Assembly (NCBI GenBank): GCA_031553935.1
Contig: JAVBKS010000018.1
Span: 1-64,000 of the forward strand
From: JAISDD01 sp031553935
GTDB lineage: Bacteria; Bacillota; Syntrophomonadia; Syntrophomonadales; Syntrophomonadaceae
Length of the DNA stretch: 64,000 nucleotides
Direction of reading: 5' to 3'
The translations under genes and the position numbers were made by a program. Positions 35,077 to 44,602 of this stretch are shown here, one piece after another. The notes under the pieces were generated by a model that was given only the letters and a program-made list of their open reading frames with translations, ran no database searches and was not told the origin of the DNA. Position 1 is the stretch's first letter. The number at the start of each line of letters is the position of its first letter.

Positions 35077-35517
35077 TCAAATCACTAACCCGGTGCGCAG
35101 TGTACTAACCCCATTTTCCAGGTAGGCTTTGAGACAAGTCAGCATATAGACCCATCCGGTCTGGTTCTGAAGCAATTCAGCTAATAGGTCATTATTATCT
35201 TCATTCCAGCCTTCTTCAACAACTTCGACCAGGGTCATACCTTCACTAATCACATCAAATGTAATAGTATTAGTTCGTATTTCATTACCCTGCCCCCAAT
35301 TAAAAACAATCTTGCGATCTAATTCTGTCAAAACGATCTCTATATCAAATTCGGCTACATATTCTTCATATCCCAAAGTAATTATTCTTCCGCTCACCCA
35401 AACATCCGAACTTTTCGAGAACCAAAAATTCTTTATTCTATCTGGGTTAACAAATGCATCATAGACAACACTTGCCGGTTTATTAATCTTCATTTTCGCA
35501 TTAAGAGCTAATCCCAT
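35077..35517 (-). CDS. SRPBCC-fold (AHSA1-like) protein
   Basis: 146 residues with the pattern of the START/SRPBCC ligand-binding fold: INKPASVVYDAFVNPDRIKNFWFSKSS at the N-terminus, a central VFNWGQGNEIRT strand, and a C-terminal long helix (GWVYMLTCLKAYLENG). Such proteins bind hydrophobic ligands or act as stress chaperone co-factors; here the ligand is unknown. Confidence 0.82.
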   Translation of the reverse strand: MGLALNAKMKINKPASVVYDAFVNPDRIKNFWFSKSSDVWVSGRIITLGYEEYVAEFDIEIVLTELDRKIVFNWGQGNEIRTNTITFDVISEGMTLVEVVEEGWNEDNNDLLAELLQNQTGWVYMLTCLKAYLENGVSTLRTGLVI

Positions 35518-35564
35518 TGTAAAACCCCTTCTGAAAAGTTAATTAAAACATAATCATTCAAATG

Positions 35565-36104
35565 TTATTTTTTCAGCAGTGCCATTAATTCCTTATTATT
35601 TGGCATATCACTGACACTCTTGCCATAATGGGCGTATTTTACTATTGCTTTTTTATCCAAAATAAAAGTCGCCGGTAACTGTAATTCGTTGCCTTCATAT
35701 TCTCCGTGCTCTAGTCCCAATTTCTTAACTTGCCTGATTTCCTTTAGAGCTTTAAATGATAACATTCCTAATTTCGACTTAGCCGGGGTTACATCATAGA
35801 GTTGATAGATCTTCTGCTCAGGGTCTAATACCACCGTAAACTTGACTCCCATTTCGCGCAAACGCTCCTTGGCATTTTCTTCAGTTGACTGCAAAAAGAA
35901 AAACACATCAGCGCCCGCGGCTCTAAAATCTTTATACCCTTCTACAGTTTCCTTCAGCTTCAACTGACAAAGCGAACAGCCAATATAGCGCGAAAATACC
36001 AGAATGTTTTTGCGCGCCTTTAATGATTTATAAAAATCAAGTCCTTGAGCGTTCGGGGTATCATATGTGAAATTCGGAGCTTTCTCGTTTAGTTTCAGTT
36101 TCAA
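35565..36104 (-). CDS. AhpC/TSA-family peroxiredoxin-like protein
   Basis: 179 residues, thioredoxin fold of the redoxin type. The expected peroxidatic position is in SRYIGCSLCQLKLKE, giving a CxxC pair rather than the lone Cys of most peroxiredoxins, as in PrxL/AAED1-like or thiol-disulfide oxidoreductase relatives. LPATFILDKKAIVKYAHYG is the conserved C-terminal strand pair. TTG start with GGGAGG 7 bases upstream. Probably reduces peroxides or disulfides in the cytoplasm (no signal peptide). Confidence 0.82.
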   Translation of the reverse strand: MKLKLNEKAPNFTYDTPNAQGLDFYKSLKARKNILVFSRYIGCSLCQLKLKETVEGYKDFRAAGADVFFFLQSTEENAKERLREMGVKFTVVLDPEQKIYQLYDVTPAKSKLGMLSFKALKEIRQVKKLGLEHGEYEGNELQLPATFILDKKAIVKYAHYGKSVSDMPNNKELMALLKK

Positions 36105-36122
36105 AATACTGCCTCCCTTGTT

Positions 36123-36151
36123 ATGTTAAGCATTGTTCTCGCATTTGACAA
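36123..36151 (-). promoter_or_regulatory. Probable promoter of the peroxiredoxin-like gene
   Basis: On the minus strand TTGTCA (36151-36146), 17-base spacer, TAACAT (36128-36123); transcription would start about 12 bases before the TTG codon. Confidence 0.45.
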
Positions 36152-36663
36152 AAATGAGCTTGTTTAACGCTGCTTGAGATATATAAAACGTCCTAATTAT
36201 CAATACTGAAATATTTCCGATTAGACTGGTTAATCAGTAATAACAAACTCAATTTTAATATTTTTACAGCAATAATGAAACCTTAAATTTTGGATATTTT
36301 GGCGCGGGAATACTGAAAACTAAGACCCAGAAACGAAACTGTTTTCATCTTAATCTCCACTTAATTCACTCAAGCACATCCTTATTGTTTTCTTCAAAAT
36401 CAAATCGAGGAACAGGTTGAGATTTAATTAATATCCTATAGCAGGCAAAAACATGGGAAAGGTTACCATTACAGTGCTTTATTCTAGTAATGTTGCATAT
36501 GGACCCAGCGATAGCAGCATGTATCCCCTTGTTACTACAGTAGCGGCCAAGGCTACAGTAACTGCTGTTTAGAAAGAAGGCATTTGGGTTTTCCTCAACA
36601 GCCTTCAAAACATTAGGTGGTAAAACCCTCAATGGGTATATAAAACTATAATAATTGATGAAT
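36152..36663. other. Mostly non-coding stretch with an uncertain 104-codon minus-strand frame
   Basis: A minus-strand frame runs 36680-36366 but its only start is a GTG inside the terminator hairpin at 36664, with no ribosome site. The translated centre (LRVLPPNVLKAVEENPNAFF, then several Cys) looks more protein-like than random, so it may be a decayed gene fragment. The remainder (36152-36365) shows nothing I can name. Confidence 0.35.
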
Positions 36664-36693
36664 AAAGGGGGGATGCACAATAAGCCCCCCTTT
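36664..36693 (-). terminator. Intrinsic terminator of the lipoprotein gene
   Basis: AAAGGGGGG and CCCCCCTTT form a 9-base stem around a 12-base loop, two bases after the stop codon at 36696; TTTATT completes the tail. Confidence 0.8.
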
Positions 36694-36695
36694 AT

Positions 36696-37424
36696 TCATT
36701 CCCTAATAATGGCTAAATATTTATAACCTTCAGGTTCAATCAGTATGGTATAAGTTTTCATATAAAAAACCTGTTTATAATTCTCGTCAAAAAATTTGAC
36801 TTTCAGAGTTAACTTGTCCGATAGTATTTCGCGGCTAACATGTTGAGGATATCTACTGCCTCCAAATCCCGACAATGTTGCTTGCACTATTTCGTTTTTA
36901 CCGGAATCAAAATTTGAAAGTTCCTCTGGAACGAACCTATAGGCGACAAAGTACTTATCGAGCACTTTCTTTATGTCCGTTATTGGAACATGGTACAAAT
37001 TATCTTTACTGTTATACCACTGCTGCCCTCCATTAGAGTTTTCATCAAGCGAAAGTGTATACATAAAGAATAACCAAAGGGTATCAGAATTTATTTGTAA
37101 GGGATCCTCAAAAACCAACTCACAATCACCAATAAGACAAATATCTAAATTGGTAGCATATTTCTCCATTATTTCTTCGTCAGTCATTGATTTCACTTTA
37201 TTTATTGCTTCAACTAGACCCTTATTATTTTGTTCACTGCTCGAAATCTGGCCGGGCAAACTATTTGCACTTTGTTCATAGCTCTTTGTACTACTTATTT
37301 CTGATTGCAAAGATTCTGTTGGCTTGTTTTCAATACAACCAGTAATAATTGTTCCAATAATTGTTACTACTAGGCACACCAATAATTCACGCATCATAAT
37401 TCTGCTTACAAAATCTCGATTCAT
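36696..37424 (-). CDS. Lipoprotein of unknown function
   Basis: 242 residues with an N-terminal hydrophobic segment and lipobox ITGC (lipidated Cys30), followed by a Ser/Glu/Asn-rich linker to about residue 68. The folded part (about 70-242) has alternating strands and no motif I recognise. The ATG has only a weak ribosome site. It is transcribed alone and ends at a strong terminator. Confidence 0.7.
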   Translation of the reverse strand: MNRDFVSRIMMRELLVCLVVTIIGTIITGCIENKPTESLQSEISSTKSYEQSANSLPGQISSSEQNNKGLVEAINKVKSMTDEEIMEKYATNLDICLIGDCELVFEDPLQINSDTLWLFFMYTLSLDENSNGGQQWYNSKDNLYHVPITDIKKVLDKYFVAYRFVPEELSNFDSGKNEIVQATLSGFGGSRYPQHVSREILSDKLTLKVKFFDENYKQVFYMKTYTILIEPEGYKYLAIIRE

Positions 37425-37585
37425 ATTGTATAATCTTCCCCCCTTCGCCTTTCATTGCGACCTCTCTCATGACTAACATTTTTTTACTTTATCTCAATTT
37501 ATTATATATTAACTTGATTCATTTTTGTCGAGGTCCTCATGTGGTTTTTCAGGAAGGAATGAGATTAATTGCTAGCGCGCGTCTC

Positions 37586-38701
37586 TTAACAATTGTGAAT
37601 CTCATCGAAAATCGTTTGGTTTCGCCCTTGTCCTTTTGCTATGTAGAGGGCTTTATCTGCTCTTTGGATCAGGCTTCCCGGGCTCTCATTTTTGTTAGAG
37701 CAAGCAACTCCTAAGCTGATTGTTAAGTCGAGACTATAACGAAATGTCAAATCCGCTACTGCCCTACGGATCCGTTCAGCAATCGATACTGCTTGTGCCG
37801 CTGTACAATTAGGCAGCACTACCACAAATTCTTCCCCTCCGTAGCGAGCCAGCATGTCAAAACTGCGAATATGACTCCCTGCTGCTTTGGTAGTTTGAAT
37901 CAGTACTTCATCACCAAAACCATGGCCAAAAGTATCATTTATTCTCTTAAAGTGATCAATATCCATCATGATTAGGCATATGCTATTGCCATTATTGTGA
38001 CTGGAAAGCATCTCCGTTTCCAGGAAGCTCATAAAGCAGCGACGGTTGAATATTCCTGTCAGGGGATCTCGTATGCTCAAATCAGCCAGTGCCTTGTTGG
38101 TTATTTCAATTTCCATTAACAGGGTTTTGGTTTTCGCGTTTTCACGGGCATGCGATTTTACTATACTTACAGTCATGATTGCGATAGCCGTAGCAGTCAT
38201 TATCCAGGACACGCAAAAATCCAGCACTCTGCTCTGTTGATCAGGATAGGGTATAAACAACCCCGGCATATATATAATCAGAATACACCCAAAAGCATAG
38301 ATAGTGATGCTTACCGCTACTACCAGAGCGCAGATGCGGCCTTTAAAAATGATAGCGTTCATGAATATGCTTAATAACATAAAGAGCAAAATAGTACCAT
38401 TAATTCCTGCAGTTTGAATGAACATATATGGTAAATAGATGAAGGTTACAAATAGCAATAGTGGCTTGATGAATTCCTCTTTCCTCTGAAGAGGAGATAC
38501 AGCGAAAAGAGAGCACATTACTATGAAAATAAATGCAACAACAGTCTGACTTATTTGCAAACCAATAAAAATATTTGAAATAAGTGAAAGGATCGAAAGA
38601 ATAAAGGCAGTGATAAAAAAAATGCAAGCCAATCTATATTCGAAAGGCAAATCTTCACCAAAATAATTATTCTTTAAATATGTTATTATGCGGTCAATCA
38701 A
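37586..38701 (-). CDS. Membrane diguanylate cyclase (GGDEF)
   Basis: 371 residues from a TTG at 38701, placed 9 bases after AGGAGG. About six hydrophobic segments fill the first 190 residues (a membrane sensor module), then a GGDEF domain. The active-site loop is ARYGGEEF and five residues before GGEEF lies RSFD, a product-inhibition I-site (RxxD). It should make cyclic di-GMP from GTP under membrane-sensed control. No EAL or HD-GYP domain and no c-di-GMP riboswitch is seen nearby. Confidence 0.92.
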   Translation of the reverse strand: MIDRIITYLKNNYFGEDLPFEYRLACIFFITAFILSILSLISNIFIGLQISQTVVAFIFIVMCSLFAVSPLQRKEEFIKPLLLFVTFIYLPYMFIQTAGINGTILLFMLLSIFMNAIIFKGRICALVVAVSITIYAFGCILIIYMPGLFIPYPDQQSRVLDFCVSWIMTATAIAIMTVSIVKSHARENAKTKTLLMEIEITNKALADLSIRDPLTGIFNRRCFMSFLETEMLSSHNNGNSICLIMMDIDHFKRINDTFGHGFGDEVLIQTTKAAGSHIRSFDMLARYGGEEFVVVLPNCTAAQAVSIAERIRRAVADLTFRYSLDLTISLGVACSNKNESPGSLIQRADKALYIAKGQGRNQTIFDEIHNC

Positions 38702-38824
38702 ATACGATTTCCTCCTATGGAACAAATAAGGAATACCCGTATGACTGTACAAGTACTATCGTCAAAAATTCTATATATTTTAGTCTTTTATACCTTTATG
38801 AACCAAATCATATCCTACATGATT

Positions 38825-41074
38825 TCAATATTCCCGCTTGATTGTATCTCTATTTATCATTAACCATTTACATATGGTTCTATAGAGTACCTGATGATCT
38901 ATAGGCTTAGTTAGATGGTCATCCATACCAACTGCCATGCTCAACTCGCGATCACCACTCATTGCATGCGCAGTCATGGCAATTATCGGTATATTATCAA
39001 ATTCTTTTCGGCAGCGAATCTCCTTAGTTGCTGAGATGCCATCCATGATCGGCATTTGAATATCCATCAGAATTAAATCATAGTCTTCATCTTCAAGCAT
39101 ATCTATGGCTAATGCCCCATTTGCAGCTATATCAACAATAAATCCTTCTGATACTAATAGCTCAGAAGCCAGCAATTGATTTATTTCATTGTCCTCAACA
39201 AGCAGAATTCTTGCTCCCCGCAGATAATCCGGTACCACGAAAGCACCTTTATCGTTTTCTATTAATTCATATTCATCTAGAGAAGATAATCCGATCCTTA
39301 TCGTAAAGTAAAATGTTGAACCCTTGTTCTCTTCGCTTTTGCACCAAATCTCACCACCCATGATTTGCACGAGATTATTGCATATAGCTAAACCTAAGCC
39401 TGTACCTCCAAATTTGCGAGTAATGGTAGCATCCGCTTGCCCGAATGCAGAAAAAATTCTTTGCGCATGTTCTGCAGACATGCCGATTCCGGTGTCGCTG
39501 ACCTCAAACAGCAAAATCGCATCAGTATCCGTTTTACTCTTCATAGATACTCTAAGTCTTATTTCGCCATTTACCGTGAACTTTATCGCATTGTTAACTA
39601 GATTGAGAAGTACTTGATAAACTCTCAGTGAGTCTCCCCTAAGCAAGGCCTTGGTTTCTGGAGATTGCTCAATGGAGAAACTATTGTTTTTCATCTCAGT
39701 AGCACTTGCCAGAACATCTCTCACCCTCTCCAAAACATCACTGAGCATGAAATTATGCATATCTAGTTCAATTTTTCCAGCTTCAGCTTTGGAAAAGTCT
39801 AAAATATCATTGATTATTCGCAACAAAGACTTCGAGGCTTGCCTAATTCTTATAAGATGGTCGCGCTGAGTGTCTGATAATTGGGTTTTCAACAGCAGAT
39901 CATTCAAGCCAATAATCGCGTTCATCGGCGTACGAATCTCATGACTCATATTAGCTAAAAATGCGCTCTTGGCATGTGTCGCTGATTCAGCAAGCTCCTT
40001 AAGCTCAATCAATTCTTGATTTTTCGTATGAATTGAATCAATCATTTCTCGGAATTCACTAACATCAGAAAAGGAAAGAATGCTGACTGTATTTTTTCCT
40101 CTCTCTGTTAAGTATCTTTTGGTAACAATAAAGGCTTTCATCTTACCATTACTATTAATTAATAATTCACGACGCAATTCGATGTGTCCCTCTTTGTCAT
40201 CATTCAACCATTCAGAAGCCATCATCTCTGGAGCATTTACTGCCATATGATTAAGAAATTCAACAAATACAGTCTGATATGGTTCGATTCTAAAATCGTT
40301 GAAAAGCTCTTCAAAGGCTGGATTAGCATCAGTAATAATCCCTTGTTGATTAATTATTAATATGGCATCGTTGAGCGACAGATATATATTATTAAAAGCT
40401 GCAAATTTAAAATCGAATAATTGTGTGTTAAACGAAGTTATTGCAAAAATTATGAACATAACTGCAAAACCTGCTGATGTTAGGTCATATTGCAATCCAA
40501 AAATACGAAAAGAAAGTAAAATATTAATTATTAAGGGAATCAGTATCCCGATACCACTGGCAAGAATTGATGGTCTTTTTATCCCTGTCTTTATCAAATA
40601 CCTAATCAATAGCACATATGCTACAAAACTAATAGAGTATTGAACTATGGCATGGACCCAAAAAAGCGGTCCTGGAGTACCCATTGGATAATAGTACTCT
40701 GATATAAAAAGGTGATGCCAAGGGTTAGTTGCAAAACCTGCGATATCGACCACAGCAATGGTCACCAAAACATTAAAAATTGCTCTCGATCCAGCAAATT
40801 TTGATCCCGTAAATAGCAAAACAAACCACGTTAAACTGCTGGTAAAACAACACAGGGCTATGATATGGAGAGTAAAAAGCAGCGCGAAGCTCTCTTTCGT
40901 GCATATGTAGCAGATGGCATCAAAAAGTAGCCAAAAAGCAACCGTGATTCCCATAACAAAAAAACCCTGCTGCTTTCGGTTTCGTGTATCGCTAAACCAG
41001 AGTGCGGCCAAGAAACAAATTGTCACTACGCAGATTGTTAATGTTATAAGAAATAATACTGAATTATCGTTCAT
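38825..41074 (-). CDS. Hybrid histidine kinase with 7TM N-terminal sensor
   Basis: 749 residues. Seven hydrophobic segments in residues 1-215 match the 'histidine kinase N-terminal 7TM' module. A PAS-like domain follows (about 225-350), then HisKA with the phospho-acceptor in ANMSHEIRTPMNAIIG, HATPase with NNAIKF, DTGIGMS and GGTGLGLAICNNL, and a C-terminal receiver domain (Asp in LILMDIQMPIMDG, Lys in HLTKPID). No output protein is adjacent. The ATG is at the family-typical membrane start. Confidence 0.93.
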   Translation of the reverse strand: MNDNSVLFLITLTICVVTICFLAALWFSDTRNRKQQGFFVMGITVAFWLLFDAICYICTKESFALLFTLHIIALCCFTSSLTWFVLLFTGSKFAGSRAIFNVLVTIAVVDIAGFATNPWHHLFISEYYYPMGTPGPLFWVHAIVQYSISFVAYVLLIRYLIKTGIKRPSILASGIGILIPLIINILLSFRIFGLQYDLTSAGFAVMFIIFAITSFNTQLFDFKFAAFNNIYLSLNDAILIINQQGIITDANPAFEELFNDFRIEPYQTVFVEFLNHMAVNAPEMMASEWLNDDKEGHIELRRELLINSNGKMKAFIVTKRYLTERGKNTVSILSFSDVSEFREMIDSIHTKNQELIELKELAESATHAKSAFLANMSHEIRTPMNAIIGLNDLLLKTQLSDTQRDHLIRIRQASKSLLRIINDILDFSKAEAGKIELDMHNFMLSDVLERVRDVLASATEMKNNSFSIEQSPETKALLRGDSLRVYQVLLNLVNNAIKFTVNGEIRLRVSMKSKTDTDAILLFEVSDTGIGMSAEHAQRIFSAFGQADATITRKFGGTGLGLAICNNLVQIMGGEIWCKSEENKGSTFYFTIRIGLSSLDEYELIENDKGAFVVPDYLRGARILLVEDNEINQLLASELLVSEGFIVDIAANGALAIDMLEDEDYDLILMDIQMPIMDGISATKEIRCRKEFDNIPIIAMTAHAMSGDRELSMAVGMDDHLTKPIDHQVLYRTICKWLMINRDTIKREY

Positions 41075-41285
41075 GTTTTTACATTTTTTCCAAGTTTGTT
41101 TGTAAAGATATCATAATTAATATCTATAACATATTATCGAATTGGAAAACAAAAACTTGCTGAAATCAATAAAAATGCGATAGTGATTGTCCCTAAAATT
41201 TTCTTCATGAGCTGCGTCTATTAGGCTATTTCGTTATTGGAAAAACAATTTATCCGGGCAAGATTCGCCCCTACTTAAGAATATA

Positions 41286-43016
41286 TTAGGAAAATGACAG
41301 ATATTTTCTCAGAATGCCGACAACTTCGTCTACATCTATGGGTTTCCCTAAATGGCCGTTCATACCGGCGTTGAGGCAAAGCTCGATATCCTCGCGGAAT
41401 ACATTAGCCGTCATCGCAATGATAGGTATTTCGGAAGCGCGTGGAAGATCGAGTTCGCGAATCATTCTGGTCGCTTGCAATCCGTCGATTTCAGGCATTT
41501 GCATATCCATCAAGATCAACGCATACCTGTATGGATTGGCTTGGAACATATCCACTGCATCCTTTCCGCTAATTGCCGTGTCGATATTGATTCCGGTTGA
41601 CCCCAGTAGTGCCACCATGATTTCAATATTAATTTCTATATCGTCGACAATAAGAATCGTGTAGGCAGAAAAATCATCTTCCTCATCGTTCATGTTGACT
41701 TCAGGAATTGCCTTCTCGTTTCGGGTATCGATCTCAGTTGTGGTTGGACATAGCAGCTTTACAGTGAAATAAAAGCACGTACCCACACCCAATTCAGATT
41801 CGACCCAGATCTCGCCGCCCATCATTTCGACAATTCTTCGTGAAATTGCAAGTCCCAGACCACTGCCGCCATATTTTCGTGATGTGCCTGCTTCCGCTTG
41901 TTCGAAAATATTGAACAGCTTGCTTTGCTGTCCGGCAGACATACCTATACCATTATCCTGCACAGATATTTTGATCGTACAAACACCCTGTTCCATAGAA
42001 TCCAAAGAAGCTGCAAGCTTAATTTCACCGTGCAGTTCCGTAAATTTTGAAGCGTTCGAAAGGATATTTGTGACCACTTGAGTCAAGCGTTGGTCGTCGC
42101 CCAACAAGGAATCGGGAATTGCCGGATCAATTTCAATGGTAAGCTGCTGCTGCTTTTCATCAACATTTTGCGTTATGATCGCCATAGCTTTGCTAAGCAT
42201 TTGTCTAAACTTGAATGTTATTGGCGATAGTTCCATTTTTCCAGACTCAATTTTCGATATATCCAAAATGTCATTAATAATATTTAGAAGGTGATTCGAA
42301 GCATTTTCAATACGTCTAAGAACGAAATCTTTGCGCTCAGAGGACGTTTCCTGCAATCCAATAGCGGTCATGCCTATTATGGCATTCATAGGCGTCCGAA
42401 TTTCATGACTCATATTAGAAAGAAAAGCACTTTTAGCTTTGCTTGCTGCCAATGCCTGTTCCCGAGAATACTTCAGAGCCGTTATATTGTGCAGCATAAG
42501 CATGAGTACATTGGATTCAATTGCCGCATCTTTCATTGGAACAAGAGTACCCTCAAAGTCCTCAACTCCTTGATGAAAGTTAAACGAAATCTCAAAGTAT
42601 TGAGGTGATCCTGTTTCCATGGTTTTTCCGCAATTATCAAGCAGCATCTTGTTATAATCATCCGACAAAAAACCTGAGAACAGTTCCGACAAAGTACGCC
42701 CTTTAAGCTCAATCGGGCTTTTGTGACCAGTTTTTTCCACAACGAAATTCGTACAGAAATCTATACGCAGCGCTTCTGTCAAAAATAGGATAATGCCCGG
42801 AAAATTCTCCAGAACTAATGCCAGATAACGGTCACGCTGACGTTGGGCAAGGGTTGCAGTTTTTTGCCGGTTAAGAGCTGCCTTGGCAGCCATTTTTTCC
42901 TGTTGGAGAGCAGTAATTAAATGCCGGTTCTCGCGACTTAACTTGCGGTTCTCTTTTTCCGTTTTTTCGTATTTCTCCAGCAGCTTGCTATATATACTCT
43001 CTAACGATTCGTTCAC
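41286..43016 (-). CDS. Cytoplasmic hybrid histidine kinase, FIST-module partner 1
   Basis: 576 residues if started at the GTG at 43016; an upstream start at 43064 would add 16 residues and cannot be excluded. A coiled coil (about 10-65) leads to a PAS domain, HisKA (SNMSHEIRTPMNAIIG), HATPase (SNASKF, DNGIGMS, GGSGLGLAISRR) and a receiver domain (LILMDMQMPEIDG, GKPID). No membrane segment, so the signal must come from another protein, most likely the FIST protein encoded just upstream. It is a paralogue of the kinase at 54347 with the same domain order and length. Confidence 0.9.
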   Translation of the reverse strand: MNESLESIYSKLLEKYEKTEKENRKLSRENRHLITALQQEKMAAKAALNRQKTATLAQRQRDRYLALVLENFPGIILFLTEALRIDFCTNFVVEKTGHKSPIELKGRTLSELFSGFLSDDYNKMLLDNCGKTMETGSPQYFEISFNFHQGVEDFEGTLVPMKDAAIESNVLMLMLHNITALKYSREQALAASKAKSAFLSNMSHEIRTPMNAIIGMTAIGLQETSSERKDFVLRRIENASNHLLNIINDILDISKIESGKMELSPITFKFRQMLSKAMAIITQNVDEKQQQLTIEIDPAIPDSLLGDDQRLTQVVTNILSNASKFTELHGEIKLAASLDSMEQGVCTIKISVQDNGIGMSAGQQSKLFNIFEQAEAGTSRKYGGSGLGLAISRRIVEMMGGEIWVESELGVGTCFYFTVKLLCPTTTEIDTRNEKAIPEVNMNDEEDDFSAYTILIVDDIEINIEIMVALLGSTGINIDTAISGKDAVDMFQANPYRYALILMDMQMPEIDGLQATRMIRELDLPRASEIPIIAMTANVFREDIELCLNAGMNGHLGKPIDVDEVVGILRKYLSFS

Positions 43017-43076
43017 AATACTTCCCCACACCTCCTCCGCATTACAATTGCAACTTATGAGCAAACATATTTCCGA

Positions 43077-44231
43077 TTATAATACACAGGCGCTGAAGCT
43101 GTAATTGTGAAAGCGATTATGCAATTTGCCCCTTGCATCAGGAACCGGGCAGATTTCTCCCCCTGAGTAAGCCATGGCAAACGGCAGCCCGCCCTCATTA
43201 AATCTACTATGAATCAACTTGAGCTCTTCCTCTTGATTAGGAGATAGCATAATATATCGCGTTATACAAGGTAACATCAATGTTGCCTGTCGATCTTTGA
43301 TAGCTAAAATTTTGTCAATTGCTTCGTTTGCCGAATCATTGATGCCATCTTCGTCAATATAACCGACTACGAACGGCGTGTTTTCCGGCATAGGACCACC
43401 GGTTAAAACGGATCCATCTTCAAACAAAGTGTAGAACCCTAGCGCCACATATTCATCAGAATTGTCATAATACAATAGCAATGGCACTGTTGTTATATTT
43501 TCGCTATCAACTTCTAAACCAATCGATTTTAAATAATCCATAATAGGCATGTCATTGACTTCCTGAAGAATAGGCCCCTTGCTCTTAGTTATGATCCCAC
43601 GGCTGTTCGTTATATTACGCTCCGGAATAGAACAGACAATGAATTTTGGCTGAATCGGCCCATTAATAAACATCATTGCCAAGCCGCTGCGCAGTATTTC
43701 GCCATTGTGTATTGTAGCTACGGTTCCATACGTAAAATCGACACTGGTCGTAATTGACCCCCAGATTGGAATACCATTGCAGACCGAATCCATAGTTTCT
43801 ACAATCTCATATCCTGCTACATCAGTCAGATGCGGTATAAACGACAGAATCAAAGCTGGATCATCTTTAACCCGGCTGCGAATTCTGGTATACAGCGTTT
43901 CAATTTCTTCTTTATAATTGTATTGTTCTATAGATTCGGATATGCCTGCAGTGAAGCTTACATCATCACTAGTAAGTATAGTTAAAGTCAATTCATATAT
44001 TCCATACCCGTGCTCATCTGCACTCGCAAGAGTCGTCATGCCAATCACATTAAATGGTAACTCGTCGCATATAGCTTTAACAACTCCACTTTCAACGAAG
44101 TCCAAGCTACAGTATATAAGACCACAACTATTCTTTTTCAATTTAGCCGAATCGATCTGACTCATTATTTCTTCAACCGCATCTTTTATTTCATCAATTT
44201 CCGATGTGCGAGCAGAAAGCATTTCAATCAT
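43077..44231 (-). CDS. FIST-domain sensor protein 1
   Basis: 384 residues with FIST N (about 30-225) and FIST C (about 235-370) regions: CGLIYCSLDFVESGVVKAIC, GIPIWGSITTSVD, GGPMPENTPFVVGYID and the ending FAMAYSGGEICPVPD...RFHNYSF. FIST domains are thought to bind small ligands such as amino acids in signal transduction. No membrane segment. It ends 60 bases before its partner kinase on the same strand. ATG with AAGGAG 10 bases upstream. Confidence 0.9.
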   Translation of the reverse strand: MIEMLSARTSEIDEIKDAVEEIMSQIDSAKLKKNSCGLIYCSLDFVESGVVKAICDELPFNVIGMTTLASADEHGYGIYELTLTILTSDDVSFTAGISESIEQYNYKEEIETLYTRIRSRVKDDPALILSFIPHLTDVAGYEIVETMDSVCNGIPIWGSITTSVDFTYGTVATIHNGEILRSGLAMMFINGPIQPKFIVCSIPERNITNSRGIITKSKGPILQEVNDMPIMDYLKSIGLEVDSENITTVPLLLYYDNSDEYVALGFYTLFEDGSVLTGGPMPENTPFVVGYIDEDGINDSANEAIDKILAIKDRQATLMLPCITRYIMLSPNQEEELKLIHSRFNEGGLPFAMAYSGGEICPVPDARGKLHNRFHNYSFSACVL

Positions 44232-44602
44232 AATTTCTTGTCTCCTTAAATCTATCCTTGGGCATTTTTGTCGCCATTTCTATTATACAACAGCAGCAAC
44301 TTTCTCACTGGATTTTTCTTCGGAGCAGTATAAATTGCCGCCTTCAAAGCGTCTCGAATTCGACTACCAGGATAGTTATCTTATGCATTCAGAGAGAACT
44401 CCCTCCGTCGCTTCGCGCCACCTCCCTCAGAGAGGGAGGTTGGAGATACGTTAGTTGCGGCTTTCGTAGTCGTCACGGATTTCATTTAAAGGATAACACC
44501 TTTGGAAAAACGAGTGGTCGCTTAAGAAGCGACAATTGAATCATTTCATCAATATCCATCGCTATTGTAATTATATACTCTTGCCGTCCTGTTTGTGAAA
44601 AT
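44232..44602. other. Intergenic region with dispersed repeat copy 1
   Basis: 371 bases between the FIST gene and the macro-domain gene. It contains the dispersed repeat at 44398-44440 and otherwise nothing I can name; promoters of the FIST-kinase pair should lie near its left end. Confidence 0.4.
44398..44440. repeat. Dispersed GC-rich repeat, copy 1
   Basis: ACTCCCTCCGTCGCTTCGCG, then CCACCTCCCTC-AGA-GAGGGAGG, a short hairpin. Related copies are at 54184, 57512 and 58402. All lie between genes. Confidence 0.75.
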
